NCBI GenBank assembly: GCA_964023205.1 | Contig: OZ026835.1 | Coordinates: 40,893,083-40,957,082 of the forward strand | Length of the DNA stretch: 64,000 nucleotides | Direction of reading: 5' to 3' | From: Lutraria lutraria | Lineage: Eukaryota; Mollusca; Bivalvia; Venerida; Mactridae | In this document: positions 1 to 11,808 of the stretch, piece by piece | Position numbering within the stretch: position 1 is the first letter of the stretch | How the letters are laid out: each line of letters begins with the position of its first letter | Translations under genes and position numbers: made by a program | The notes under the pieces: generated by a model | What the model was told of the DNA's origin: nothing | Seen by the model: only the letters and a program-made list of their open reading frames with translations | Databases searched by the model: none

Positions 1-132
1 AAATCAGTCGTAAAAAATGTCCACAGATTTGAGAAAGTTCTTTGTCCATGACTGACATCCCTACAGGTACTTTTAATGGGTTCTTGTGTTTTGAACACAG
101 CACTTGCTGGATGAAATCCATCACTCTTTTCG
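1..132 (-). CDS. TCP11L1: TCP11L1 coding exon 9, truncated by window edge
   Basis: After a TTTTAG acceptor, reads [24 protein letters not shown] and ICGHFLRLI, matching the C-terminal part of the family (RILTFLE...PGGLS...FVRLV). The stop codon lies before base 1. Confidence 0.9.
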
Positions 133-3100
133 CTAAAATTTAAAAAAAATGAAATAACAGTGACAATATACAATGTAAATAGTTCAATATAAATAATAGA
201 TGAGATGGAAAACATGCAATACAGAGACTCCTGAAACATTTTTGAGGAATCATATTTTGTAATATCTTACCACAAGTAAGGCCACACCAATTTAATAACT
301 TGTTCATCAGATTTTTTTCTGACGAGAGCAAGCGAGCGAGCAAAATATTTTTTTTAAAGATTATTTTTTACTTTTCCGATTTGAACGAGCAGGCCCAATA
401 TTTTTTAAAAATATCATCTTTAATTCCTTCTTTCAAACAAGAAAGTGGGTATGTGAATAAAAAGTCTGTGTTCATTTATTTCAATAACAGTTAAGGTTAC
501 CAGTAAAAACACTTTTAATGTCCTTATTTAATTGTTTTCTGATGAAAATTGTTGAATCACATGTTATAGAAACGAAAGTCAGAAATTTTATCTGCCAAGA
601 CAAATATTGGTACCTTAAGACCAGCAATTAGCTGTAGAAAAAACTTTGTAGGCATGAGCAAGCGATAGGAAGCAAAAATTAAAAAAAAAAAATCTTTTTC
701 TAATTTTGATAAAAAGCGAGCGACAAATCCGATGAAGAAGTAATTAAATTGGTGTGGCCTAAAAAAATAAATGTATATAATTTCATTTACTTCACACAGT
801 CAAACTTACATTTTGAATTCATGACTACTATTATGGTTTCCTGTTAAAACCAAGAAATGAAAAATTTGTTGTTAGCTACTGACTGATGTAGTCAAAAGCT
901 CAAATCTTGTCTTCAATATTCTCAAGTTAAATATTGACAAAATATGATAAAACTAAAGCCTGCATTTTAAAATAGAATTAATCTTAATGTAAATATTGAA
1001 ATAGGGAGCCATTTTCAATGCTATTTCAGTTCTATACAGCGAATGGTTCCCCTTACCAGTTTCCCTGGACTATTTTCTAACCAGCAATAACTTACCCATT
1101 AACAAGTCAACTTCTCCACATATGGAGGAAAATAATACACTGGACAATGGCCACATCAAAATTACAATACATTGAATTTGTTTTTTTCACTTTTGTTTGT
1201 TAGGCTATAAACATGTGAATATTTAATGCTGAATAAACATTATGTGATAGATACCGTATAAGCCAAAAACTGTCCATTATGTAAAATATTGGAGTGTTTG
1301 AGGCGCGTAGCGCCAAAGACACTCCAATATTTTACATAATGGGCATTTTGAGGTTTATATGTAACTTAAATCATTTCGAAAGGATTACACAATTTATTGA
1401 CCATGATAATTTGTCATTCTTAAAGGTATCCATCGACTTAATCATTCTAGTTCCAAATGAAAATCAAGTAATTCATATTGAATTTCCTTCCTATTTTTTT
1501 ATTTTACTCACTAAAGAAGGCTATTGGCTTTGAAAAAATAGCAGGGATTCATTTTTCTTGCATTGTTATGACCAGATAAAAAGATAAGATAGCGTGTGAA
1601 TTTAACTGCTTAGAAGCCATTATGGTAGGTACCTTTAAATCAGCTCTTTCAACCACACTGCTCGAGTAGCACGAGGAATGTACATTTTATTCAAACCTGT
1701 TCGCATTGACTCAAGCAGTGTCATTCCTACGTATTCGTTTGTTGGAAATGTCTTTGTAAAACAGCCTGGAACAATGTGGAAGGTGTGAATAGGAAAAAAT
1801 TGCTAATGTAGGATTTCTGTGTTATACTTTTGTTTGATTTGATTTGTTATATTTCAAGACATGAATTGTATTGAAAATGTGTTCTTATTGAGTGTTATGA
1901 AATTTGATCAATTGATTATTCATATACATTTTTTTGTTGTAAAAGGATGAATATAATGCAACCGGTGCGGGGCTAGAACCCGCAACCTCCTGCTTGCAAG
2001 TCAGATGCTCTACCAACTGAGCTAATCGGGTTAATAATATTACAGCCAATTCTTAAATACAAGTACAATGTACAGTACTGCTATAGTCCTCCTACTGTTT
2101 TATTCAAATTAATTTATCGCGACAATCACAGGTTCTGTTGACTAACCCAATCTTTGCTTCACCCTAAGTGTAGTATTCCAAGGCTAGTCTCACATTCATA
2201 GCACCAAAGGTAATAGGAAGAGGAAATTAATGTACCCGATGCGTGGGTCGAATCTGCGACCTCCTTCTTATCAGTCAGATACTCTGCAAACTGAGCTATT
2301 CAGACTGTTAATAGTACAGCCTGTTTATAAATACTAGTGCTATGATACAGCACTGCTACATTTTCATTAAAATCTTAAATAAGACCATGGACTTATATAC
2401 AAATATACAAGTCCTTGACAAGACTCGTACAATATATGTTTATTTTCAGATCATTAAAGCATTCGTTAATCTTACGCATGCGTCGTTGACAGTGTCCAAA
2501 TTTGAGTTGCAGTCCAATATGTCAACTACACTCCACTACACAATATTACAAAAAATAACGAACAGCTGTCCATTGAGAGCGATCCATTCATAAACTTATT
2601 GGACAAAAGACCAAAAGGATGACGTCACAGGAATGATTTAAGTTATGATATATGTCTGACAATTCAAATATCATCTTTACCAAAAACACCTTTTCATCAG
2701 GATTCAATGGTATTCATCATTTTCATATTCATGATTTAGTAATACCGGTAAATAGGCATGAGATGAATTCAAACTATAAATTCATTGATAATACTTACTC
2801 ATTAGAATCACGACAGGGTTATCTTTCTCCTTTAAACCAATAATTTGACCTTTCAACGTTCTCTGCTGGCCGTCATCTCTTGACTTAAAGCCATGATCCA
2901 TTAAAAATACTTCAACATTTTTATTTACTTGTTCAGCAATATTTTCCATTTTCTTCTCAAGTTCACTGAAATGACAAAGATTTAGTAAACAATATTAATG
3001 AATAAATTAAGAAGATCTGGAATCAGAACTGATTTGTCTAAGATTGAATTTATTTATAAGGCCATTATTGAACAAGATGAGAGCTTTTTTATTTTATAGG

Positions 3101-6100
3101 CAATGTTAAATTTTGTTACAAACAAATAGACAAACAGGTCAAAAACAATATGCCCCCGATCTAGTGATACGATGGCATAAAAATGTTGATTTGCAGCAAA
3201 TTCACCACAAAGCAACCCTAACTTTTAACAGTGGATTGGTCGGTTAACATTTTTGTTGACATAACATGCTTCTAATGAAAACAAAAAGCTGGAAAAAAAA
3301 GAACGAAAAAGTTTGTAGAAATTGCTAAAAAATTAACAGGATGGGATTTTTGAATGAGTAGGCTGACTAACTGCAAACCAACAATTTTATAAGGCTGGCT
3401 TAACTGTTCATAATTATTTGATTTCATTGGACAACATCATAAACAGGGCAGAGTTCTCACAAGGCATCAAAAGTTGGGGGTAAAGCATTACCTTAAGCTG
3501 ACAATTATTTGAAGAGCCAACATAATTTCCTACAAATGAAATGAAAAATTTAACCATTTGGTACAAATTCTCAAGAGTCAGAAGCTTTAGTTTGCTAATT
3601 TCAAGAGTCAAGATGCCATTTTAAGTGTCAAATGAAAGCCATGAGGTCAGGTTAAAAATGTAAGCAGTAAACAGGTACCCACCCATCACCATCCAGTAGA
3701 GTACAGACTTCTTCCTTTAATTTCACTTTCAGTGGTTGCACACCGGATATAGATTCCCCAACAGTGTTATACGTTACCAGAAGTACTGATGTAACAAGTA
3801 TAAGACGCTGCGTCTGAGCTCCAAGATCCAGGAATCTGTACTGATCAAGCACCAATGTCTGCAAAGTAATGGTTGAAATAAGAGTTAATAGTCCATGTGC
3901 AGTTAATATCTCGTACATTAGAAATAACTATAAAAAATTTTTTATCACTTAATTAGAAAAAGAAATCAATGAATTACTAGAAAAGACCTTAATAATCCCT
4001 TTAAACAGTTCAGTAGATATTTAACTATCCATGACAAATATCAGACAAAATTCGATAAAAATATGCAGTAAAAAAATCAAGAACATTATTTTCCCAAGGG
4101 TTGAACAGATGCCCATTTAATTCAAATTGAAAGCATAACATACCTCAGGGAATAGTTTGCTTAGGTCCCACTGTAACAGTTCCATGTAGGCCCCATTAAG
4201 TACTGCAGCAGGAGTTACCATACTTGCTTCTGAGGTTCCTTCAGTTGGACTGATTCCAGCTTTAAGTTTACTACAACTTCCGGTTAACCAATCTCTTGTT
4301 AGATCCAACCCATCAATACCTGCCTCTGTAAACAGAAATTCAAAAAAACTTGTTAAGATGCAGTACTTATAGTTATACTTAATCTATCCTAAAAGGGTAG
4401 AGATATAAAGTGATTAAACCATTTTCATACAACATACTAGAATTCAATTTCCAGGCAACATTTCTACCAATATCTCTGTAACAGGTTTGTCTTTTAAACA
4501 ATAATATAACTATCCAGGTAGAGACATCAAAATTATTCATAGCCCTTGGAAGTAATAGAATTCAATACACATAAACAATAATTGTGAGGTACATACGAAA
4601 TATTTACGATCTCCTCAATGTAGCATTTTCAATGCAAACATTAAGTATGCCTGAATAACTCTTATCAATTTCTAGTAGGAATAAGTTATGATAAGCTATT
4701 TTTGGCAATTAATAAAGAAAAAGAACTCTTCATTTGTTTTCCTGAAATAAGATAAGTACCTTGCTGTTTCTGTAAAAATTCTTCAAACTTTTTCTTTTCA
4801 TATTCTACTGATTGTTGCTGTATATAAGGACGTATTTGTTGAATAGTAAAATTAGCCATGTCCATTTTCATAAGGTCAAGAATCTCAAAAATCTCTCTGA
4901 AACACAAATAATACATAGTTCTATAGAATAATCATGTTATAACTTTTGAAAATCTAAAGAATTCATTATAAACAAGTTGCAACCATTTTTTCCTTTATAT
5001 ACAAGAAAGCTTACATGAGTTAATTGAAAGCAAGTCAATTCTAGAAACTGTTTCAACTTTAATAATAATGATAAGAAATAAACAAACATAAAACTCACTT
5101 AAATAAGGGTACAACTTCTTTCATTTCTCCCAATTTAGCTATTCTGTCATCTCTTGCAGGTGCACATAGTTTGGACATGATAGTAGATACAAATCCAGAG
5201 TAATAGTAAATATCAAATGCATTGTTCTCCATTTTCTGTTGTATAAGTTCAGAATCAAGAACTTCCTCTATCTGAGATTTCAATCTTGAGTGTTGTGGTA
5301 GTAATATAGAAAATAAACTCTGAAACAAAGTAGCCAATTAAAACATTTCCTACAACCACTTGTACTGTCTAAAAAGCAAAACGCCTTTTAAATATAAATT
5401 AGGAGTACACACATAACATGCAGATGAAACAAACCACTATGGTGGGTAAGGTAAGTAGTACATTGTATGGGTTTATTTCTTACACACAAACTGAAATAAT
5501 ATTTATGAAGTTACTGAAAGTTAAATGTGTTGTTAACATGTATGATCTTCATTTATTTTTACCTAAAAAAAACAAACAATGTTAACATTAATTTTAACAA
5601 CCAACAAGAGGGCCAGTCTTAGCATTTTGAAATTACTCGCCATTCGGGCCAGTAACTTTACAAAAGTTACTCGCCCAAAACAAATTTACTAGCCTGAATT
5701 ACAAAATCCTATATTGACATATTTTTCCCTGTTAACCCATTAATGCTTAGAGGTAAACATATATACATCTCTAATCACTAACTATTACGGTTTATTTGGC
5801 AAACCCTTTGTTAATCTGAAACCCATTGTTTTAAATTAAGCCATTTTTTAATCATTAAAAGTTTGTTGAGTATAATTTTTTTTTTGAAACCAATTATTCT
5901 GTCTCTATCAGAAAATTTACAGATTGTAACTTCATTTTCTATGGCTCTTACTCATTTTATCTTGTTGTTGCAATATTATTAAAATGTAATGGGAGATACT
6001 TTTATGAAATTAACCTAAAGAATAATAATCCAACATAAACTGAGTAAGATTTTCATAAGACTTACTTTGTGGAGATTTCATCCTGCAAGTGTCTCACATG

Positions 6101-9100
6101 ATTATATTTCAAAGATAAGATACCACAATTAGAAAAGATTATCATTAAACACACATTAAATGATGTATGGTTGCACGATGTACATAGCGCTGTTATCCGA
6201 AATTTTTATACTTACGAATATAAGAGTAACGACTGTTCTTCAAAATGAACGAGTCTTTGATACTTTGTTGGTCATAATGCTTAATAAAACATTTTATTGG
6301 TTAACATAAGATACACTAAGTACAATCAAAACATGTGATTGTCAAGCGAAGTGTGCGGAAAATACGACACGGACCGTACGGTATGGTACAAACTTTATCC
6401 AGTTCCACTCACGATGCAAAAAGAAAACCTCCCCACTAATTGGATTAAATTGTCATCTGCATAATGAATCACAGCTTGGGGCAATTAAAATAGGTGTTGA
6501 TAGGTGCAAACAAACAACATACATTCGACATGGTCAATTTAAATATGACTGATAAGTTGCCGATTTTTGTGGATGTCGTACAATATACGGGCGACTGATT
6601 TTGATTGTTCTGTGCAATGGATCGAGAATCAGAAATTTTACTCGTCCGTGGGGCAAGCAGAAATAATTTTTTTAGTCGCCCAATAATTTTTTAACTCGCC
6701 AGGGCGAACGGGCGAGTGCTAATTTCGAAGACTGGAGGGCCATGATGGCCCTGTAAATGCTCACCAGGAAAAAAGGTCATTTGGAGACGAACATTGTTAA
6801 AATATTTCTACACGAGTCCAAGTAAAATCAAGTGACCCTAAGGTCAGGGCCAATTTTAACCCAGGGCCATAATATGAACAAATTTGGAAGAGGTCTGCTA
6901 GACAATACTACATACAAAATATCTTAACTCTAGGCCTTGTGGTTTCGGAGAAGATTTTTTAAATTTCCCTATATAAGCCTATGTAAATCAAGTGACCCCC
7001 GGGGCGGGGCCAATTTTGACCCTATAGCAATAATTTGGACAAACTTGGTAAAGGTCCACTAGAAAATGCTACATACCAAATATCTTAGCTCTAGGCCTTG
7101 TGGTTTAGGAGAAGATTTTTCAAATTTTCCTATATAAAATAGAATAAACTTCAGGGCAGGGCCAATTTTGACCCCGTGGCCATAATTTGAACAAACTTGA
7201 TAGAGGTCCACTAGACAATGCCACATACAAAATATCTAAGCTCTAGGCCTTGCGGTTTCGGAGAAGAATATTTTTCAAATTTTCCTATATAAAATAGAAT
7301 GAACTTCAGGGCAGGGCCAATTTTGACCCCGGGGCCATAATTTAAACAAACTTGATAGAGGTCCACTAGACAATGCCACATACAAAATATCTAAGCTCTA
7401 GGCCTTGCGGTTTCGGAGAAGAAGATTTTTTAATTTTTCCTATATAAGTCTATATAAATCAAGTAACCCCCGGGGCGGTGCCAATTTTGACCCTAGGGCA
7501 ATAATTTGAACAAACTTGGTAGAGGTCCACTAGACAATGCTATATGCCAAATATCTTAGCTCTACGCCATGCGTTTTCGGAGAAGAAGATTTTTTAAATT
7601 TTCCTATATATGTCTATATAAATCAAGTGACCCCCGGGGCGGGGCCAATTTAGACCCTAGGGCAATAATTTGAACAAACTTGGTAGAGGTCCACTAGACA
7701 ATGCTATATGCTAAATATCTCAGCTCTAGGCCTTGTGGTTTCGGAGAAGAAGATTTTTCAAATTTTCCTACATAAAATAGAATAAACCCCAGGGCAGGGC
7801 CAATTTTCACCCCGGGGCTATAATTTGAACAAACTTGGTAGAGGTCCACTAGACAATGCCACATACAAAATATCTAAGCTCTAGGCCTTGTGGTTTCAGA
7901 GAAGAAGATTTTTTAAATTTTCCTATATAAGTCTATATAAATAAAGTGACCCCCGGGGCGGGGCCAATTTTGACCCTAGGGCAATAATTTGGACAAACTT
8001 GGTAGTGGTCCACTAGACTATGCTACACACCAAATATCAAAGCTCTAGGCATTGTAGTTTTTGACAAGAATATTTTTTAAATTTCCTATATAAGTCTATG
8101 TAAAATCAAGTTACCCCCGGGGCGGAGCCAATTTTGACCCCAGGGGAATAATTTGAACAAACTTTGTAGAGTTCCATTAAACAATGCTACATGCCAAATA
8201 TCTCAGCTCTAGGCCCTGTGGTTTCGGACAAGAAGATTTTTAAAGTTTTTTCTATTTGTTGCCATAGCAAGAGTTCTTAAAGGGGCATGCCCTGGAACTG
8301 AAGCGTCTTGAATATAAATCAAATTGGTATCATTTGAATGCCTAAATCAATTAATTAAAGTCCTGTAAAATATTAACGAAATGTCCAGCTATTTGACTCA
8401 AAATACACATTTCAAGATTTACAAAGCCTGCCGATTACGCCTTAGAAAATATTCGTCATTTTCACAACTCGACCCTTTCGGGATCTGTCAAAAGCGGTAA
8501 AAATGTCAACAAACTGTGAAATGGTAAGTATTGCTCATGTCATGTTCATTGTTTGCGACATAAAGCTTATCTATCGATCAATTATAGGTAAATATCATTG
8601 TTTTGCTGCTTGAAAGGCAGCGCGCACGCTAAGTTAAATTCTCAGACGAATCAGAAATATCGTTGTCGTCAATAAAAGGCTCGTAAGGCTTTTATTTAAA
8701 CCGGCATATAAATACCCACGCGTGCGTTATAGGGCCATTTTTGAAGGCACATTCTTCTTTGACTTTTCGGTAATAATTGTTTTTACAAGTGATAAACGCA
8801 TTTTTGGTGTATAAAACCCAAGACACAGCAGTTACAGGGCATGCCCCATTAATGAAATTTAATTTTTTTAACAACTTTGAAAGGGGACCACCCAAGGATC
8901 ATTCCAGCAAAGTTTGGTTGCAATCGGCATAGCGGTGTAGGAGGAGATGTTGTTTTAAGTAAATATGGACGCCACTTCACGACGAACGATGGACGCAGGG
9001 CGATCACAAAAGCTCACCCTGAGCACATTTGTGCTCTGGTGAGCTAAAAACACAAAGTCTTACAGTATTATACAGAATGATAATGCAGAAATGAATCCTA

Positions 9101-11808
9101 ATCAGTATCACATGGAAGTTAATTTAGAATGGACGGTAAGTTATAGTTATTTATACACACCTCTTTTACTTCTTTAATTAAAACTACTGCATGCCCAAAA
9201 TCTGGAGGATCTTCGTTCATTTTCTCTTCAAAAACATCCCAGAAAGCTTTGTGCATAATATCCTTAACCTGTTTCTGCAAACTGTAAAAATATAAGTAAA
9301 GATTGCTTTACCTTTACTTCACTTGGACAAGGTAGAGTGCAGAAAAGTAGATGTTAAATAAATTAATAATGTACAAATAAAAAACAATGCATGAATCAGT
9401 AATTAATGTAATAAGATAAACGTACAGTTGTACAAACCTGCTGGAAGATGGCTCCAAACGCTCAAGTTTAAAGTCACCATCAACAGCAATTTCATGAGCA
9501 ATACTCATATTTTTTACTCCATTAGCAGCAGCCATCAAGTCATCAAATGATACAAACTTTGGTGGGGAGGCTGAAAATGGCAATTTTTAAAAAGACCTAT
9601 AATTTACTATAAAACAGTAAAGAAAAACAGTCCTTAATATTGACTCAGTGTATATGCCTAGATTGGTTGCCAGACAAAATCTGAGCATCAGAATGTGATT
9701 AAAACTGACCTAGATAGACTATACATCTAGAAAATATTATTTTTTAAAAAATCATATTATAGAGTGCAGCTGTTATTTTGATAGTTGATTTGGACATGTT
9801 GATTTTTGTTCCGGACAACCTAGATTTTCAAGTCTACCTGACCGGTGATGAGTAGAAAGTTATGATATTTACACACCTCTGTTTGTACAATTTAGAACAT
9901 TTCATTGTTACATGAATTGATACAATTTATGTCCCAGATACACAGGCAATTGGGTCTTTGCATGTATGAAATGAAAAAAAAAATCAACGTCCAAGAGGGG
10001 ACACCCCTCCCGGACCCTCCCCCATACATAATTTTTATGATGTGGCGGAAAAAATATAATGGTCAGTGGAAACCCTGATTTAGTCATTAATTCTCTCTTC
10101 AATCGAACTTCATATAAGTTATTCAAAACAATTTTTAACATAATTATTCAAATTATTAAAAAAAAGATAATTATTTTTTTATTTAAAGCGTTATATACCT
10201 AGCTCACGTTCATGACATAAATAAATTAACAACTTCAAGACTGAGTAAATTAAGTTTTTTTTTTGTTAATTGTTGTATTTTTACTACTAGGCCTCAAAGG
10301 GGTTTGTCACGAAAAAAAATCAAAATTTTTTTTTCCCATGTAACCCATATATATATAGAAGGGAAAGAACTTCGACAATTCGAATTTTCTAATGTGTGTT
10401 ATAAACTTCCATGTTATTGCAATGCAGTACAAAATATTTAATTCATATATAGTGCAACGTATGGGCAACTCAACACGTTAACAGAAAATGTATACTTTTA
10501 CTACCTTTAAAGATATTTTAAACTTGCAATTGAAGATTTTTCACTCGAAAAATTGTCAAATTTTACAAAACGACACACAGTCGTAAAATCGCAGCGTGTA
10601 TACCGGTATACATGACTTTGTACAGAGTGGAAATGTTAAATTACTGACACAACTTCTTAGAATGGGCCTTAATTCATAATAAAACACTATAATATACTAA
10701 CTGCCAATGATTTCGCATCTCGGAAAGCTCTTTTAGCGAAGAATTTGCGTATTTTTTTGTTCAATTAGCTGGCTTCTCGAAGTTTATTTCCATGACGGGT
10801 CACATGACAATCGCCTAACTCGTGATGAAAGCTTAAATCTGATTGCATGAGCGATACTCTGTGGTATTTGTTTACAATTTACTTGTAACCTGTGCACTCT
10901 ATCCTTTTCACTACGCTATCGGGAACCATACCTAAAAAATACCACACAGTATCGCTCATCCTATCAGAATTAAGCTTTCATCACGAGTAAGGCGATTGTC
11001 ATGTGACCTATCAAGGAAGCAAAATAAAGAAAACGACAAAGTGAACAAAAACGTAAATTCTTCATTAAAAGTGCATCCCGAGATGTGAAATCATTAGCAG
11101 TTAGTAAATTATACCATATATGATATAAACATAATGTTTGGTTATGAATAATGACTCATTCCATGAAGTTTTACCTGTAATTTATCAGTTTCGCTATAGA
11201 TTTGTACACGCTGCGATTTACGACAGTGTGTCGTTTTGTAAAATTTGACCATTTTTCGAGTGAAAAATCTTCAATTGCGAGTTTAAAATATCTTTAAAGG
11301 TAGTAAAAGTATACATTTTCTGTGTTGAGTTGCCCATACGTTGCACTATATATGAATTAAATATTTTGTACTGCATTGCAATAACATGGAAGTTTATAAC
11401 ACGCGTTAGAAAATTCGAATTATCGAAGTTCTTTCCCTTCTATATATATATGGGTTACATGGAAAAAAAAATTTTTGATTTTTTTTCGTGACAAACCCCT
11501 TTGCTAGGCCTATGATTTTTCTTTACCAAAGTCACAAGACCATTTAGATATAGTTCAGTGGTCCAACACATAACATACAGTCATAATTAAGTCAGTATCA
11601 TGAAAAATAAATACATATTATATTATTTTGATTTAATAATGTATAATTTTATACACTTACGTTGAACCATTACAGGATTAAATTTAGGACTTGGGGTATC
11701 TCTTCGCTGCCTCTTATTCTGTGAATCATCTGTATCAGCAGAGCCATCTTCACTTATTTCATCACCAATTGAATTCTCCAAGCTATCATTGGGGTCTTTC
11801 TCAGCCAT
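1..11808 (-). CDS. TCP11L1: TCP11-like protein 1 (T-complex 11 family), nine coding exons, 3' end outside window
   Basis: Coding exons in transcription order: 11808-11661, 9570-9438, 9281-9161, 5319-5099, 4896-4760, 4325-4144, 3858-3683, 2965-2799, 132-1 (cut by the window edge). All eight junctions have GT donors and AG acceptors and keep phase, giving about 472 residues against roughly 510 in vertebrate TCP11L1. Diagnostic blocks, in order: [84 protein letters not shown] and a PVGMS...FLRL block near the C-terminus. The N-terminus (about residues 1-45) is acidic and low-complexity, followed by a KRQRR basic patch. The TCP11 family is helical and its molecular function is poorly known; testis TCP11 is linked to sperm function. 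The gene points away from TRAPPC10. Introns hold a palindromic hAT-like element and a large hairpin-ended repeat. Assignment comes from remembered family sequence, not a search. Confidence 0.93.
1005..1130 (-). repeat. SINE body fragment (same family as 61930-62176)
   Basis: The segment around CCAGTTTCCCTGGACT and TTCTAACCAG matches the body beside the tRNA-like head at 62103-62176, but no head is present here. Confidence 0.4.
1274..1342. repeat. 69-nt perfect hairpin with GC-rich loop stem
   Basis: Arms 1274-1297 and 1319-1342 are exact reverse complements (24 bp). The 21-nt loop contains a second stem, GGCGC-GTA-GCGCC. No target-site duplication was seen, so it may be a foldback MITE remnant or a structured RNA site downstream of TCP11L1 coding exon 9. 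Confidence 0.7.
1950..2090 (-). repeat. tRNA-derived SINE, head with UGC (Ala-like) anticodon
   Basis: The minus strand of 1960-2032 shows an A-box-like TAGCTCAGTTGG, anticodon loop CTTGCAA and a B-box-like GGTTCTAGCCC. The acceptor stem is imperfect. The flank after the head (GCTGTAATATTA on the minus strand side) recurs at four other sites in the window, so this is a SINE head rather than a single tRNA gene. Confidence 0.65.
2100..2365 (-). repeat. tRNA-derived SINE, fuller copy with decayed head
   Basis: Same family as 48600-48840: body containing GGTGAAGCAAA and CTGTGATTGTCGCGAT (minus strand), plus a mutated tRNA-like head at about 2234-2309 whose anticodon loop no longer reads TTGCAA. 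Confidence 0.6.
2386..2417. mobile_element. 32-bp micro-element of the CAAGGACTT TIR family
   Basis: Reads CATGGACTTATATAC...ACAAGTCCTTG, i.e. almost only the two terminal inverted repeats of the ~510-bp MITE at 54861 and 58759. Flanks ATAAGAC and ACAAGAC match at six of seven positions, a likely decayed 7-bp TSD. Confidence 0.6.
2799..2965 (-). CDS. TCP11L1: TCP11L1 coding exon 8
   Basis: Encodes [34 protein letters not shown] and DNPVVILM, equivalent to the family's LKGQI...DDPIRRIM segment. Acceptor TTTCAG, donor GTAAGT; ends in phase 1. Confidence 0.92.
3683..3858 (-). CDS. TCP11L1: TCP11L1 coding exon 7
   Basis: Encodes [19 protein letters not shown], then [15 protein letters not shown], matching the family's DQSRF...VLLVTF segment. 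Donor chosen at GATGG|GTGGGT because it is the one keeping frame with the next exon. Confidence 0.91.
4144..4325 (-). CDS. TCP11L1: TCP11L1 coding exon 6
   Basis: Encodes a less conserved stretch around [13 protein letters not shown] and then [18 protein letters not shown], aligning with the YAYLKLLKWD...FPE segment of the family. Acceptor TTTACAG, donor GTATGT. Confidence 0.92.
4760..4896 (-). CDS. TCP11L1: TCP11L1 coding exon 5
   Basis: Encodes [16 protein letters not shown] and [20 protein letters not shown], near-identical in pattern to the vertebrate DLMKVDMANF...QQSVEYERKKF block. Acceptor TTTCAG, donor GTACTT. Confidence 0.95.
5099..5319 (-). CDS. TCP11L1: TCP11L1 coding exon 4
   Basis: Encodes [20 protein letters not shown] through the LCAPARDD motif to EMKEVVPLF. 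Acceptor TTTCAG, donor GTGAGT. The 3.8-kb intron before it is filled by a hairpin-ended repeat with a nested TIR element. Confidence 0.94.
5603..9050 (-). mobile_element. Hairpin-ended tandem-repeat element, about 155-190-bp internal units
   Basis: On the minus strand it begins with the hairpin AGCTCACC...GGTGAGCT (9045-9011) and ends with a GGGCCATCATGGCCC hairpin and CTCTTGTT (around 6735-6760 and, after the nested insertion, 5603-5613). Between them lie diverged tandem units containing GGGGCCAATTTTGACCC and GTAGAGGTCCACTAG. The inner part from about 8280 to 9000 is unique leader sequence. It fills most of TCP11L1 intron 3. The layout (hairpins near both ends, central minisatellite, no visible TSD) is like Helentron-derived or 'pearl'-type bivalve elements; that class call is an inference. 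Confidence 0.7.
5614..6734. mobile_element. TIR element of the CAGTCTT family, 6-bp TSD (GAGGGC)
   Basis: Ends CAGTCTT and AAGACTG are exact inverted repeats, with looser inverted similarity continuing through repeated ACTCGCC motifs. The flanks 5608-5613 and 6735-6740 are both GAGGGC, and removing the element with one copy restores the host repeat's end hairpin. No transposase is visible. A 165-bp relative is at 55935-56099. Confidence 0.8.
9161..9281 (-). CDS. TCP11L1: TCP11L1 coding exon 3
   Basis: Encodes [20 protein letters not shown] and [17 protein letters not shown], matching the KAFWD...EDPP block of TCP11L1. Acceptor TTTTACAG, donor GTGTGT; ends in phase 0. Confidence 0.93.
9438..9570 (-). 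CDS. TCP11L1: TCP11L1 coding exon 2
   Basis: Encodes [19 protein letters not shown] and [14 protein letters not shown], the most conserved N-terminal block of the family. Acceptor TTTTCAG, donor GTTTGT; phase 1 in, phase 2 out. Confidence 0.93.
10295..11503. mobile_element. Palindromic hAT-like foldback element, 8-bp TSD CTAGGCCT
   Basis: Two arms of about 570-600 bp face each other around a spacer near 10870-10945. The outer ~320 bp are about 95% identical by eye; identity falls inward. Termini are CAAAGGGGTTTGTCACG and its reverse complement, flanked by CTAGGCCT at 10287-10294 and 11504-11511. An 8-bp TSD is the hAT-superfamily hallmark. It lies in TCP11L1 intron 1 and has no ORF. Confidence 0.88.
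11661..11808 (-). CDS. TCP11L1: TCP11L1 coding exon 1 (start codon)
   Basis: Starts [13 protein letters not shown] and ends phase 1 after VMVQ at a GTAAGT donor. The acidic, Ser/Asp-rich head and KRQRR patch resemble the divergent N-terminus of the family. An AG immediately 5' of the ATG, preceded by a T-rich tract, suggests an upstream non-coding exon. Confidence 0.88.

Noticed and set aside
1960..2032. Functional tRNA-Ala gene
   Set aside because: Mismatched acceptor stem and repeat flanks shared with four other loci indicate a SINE head.
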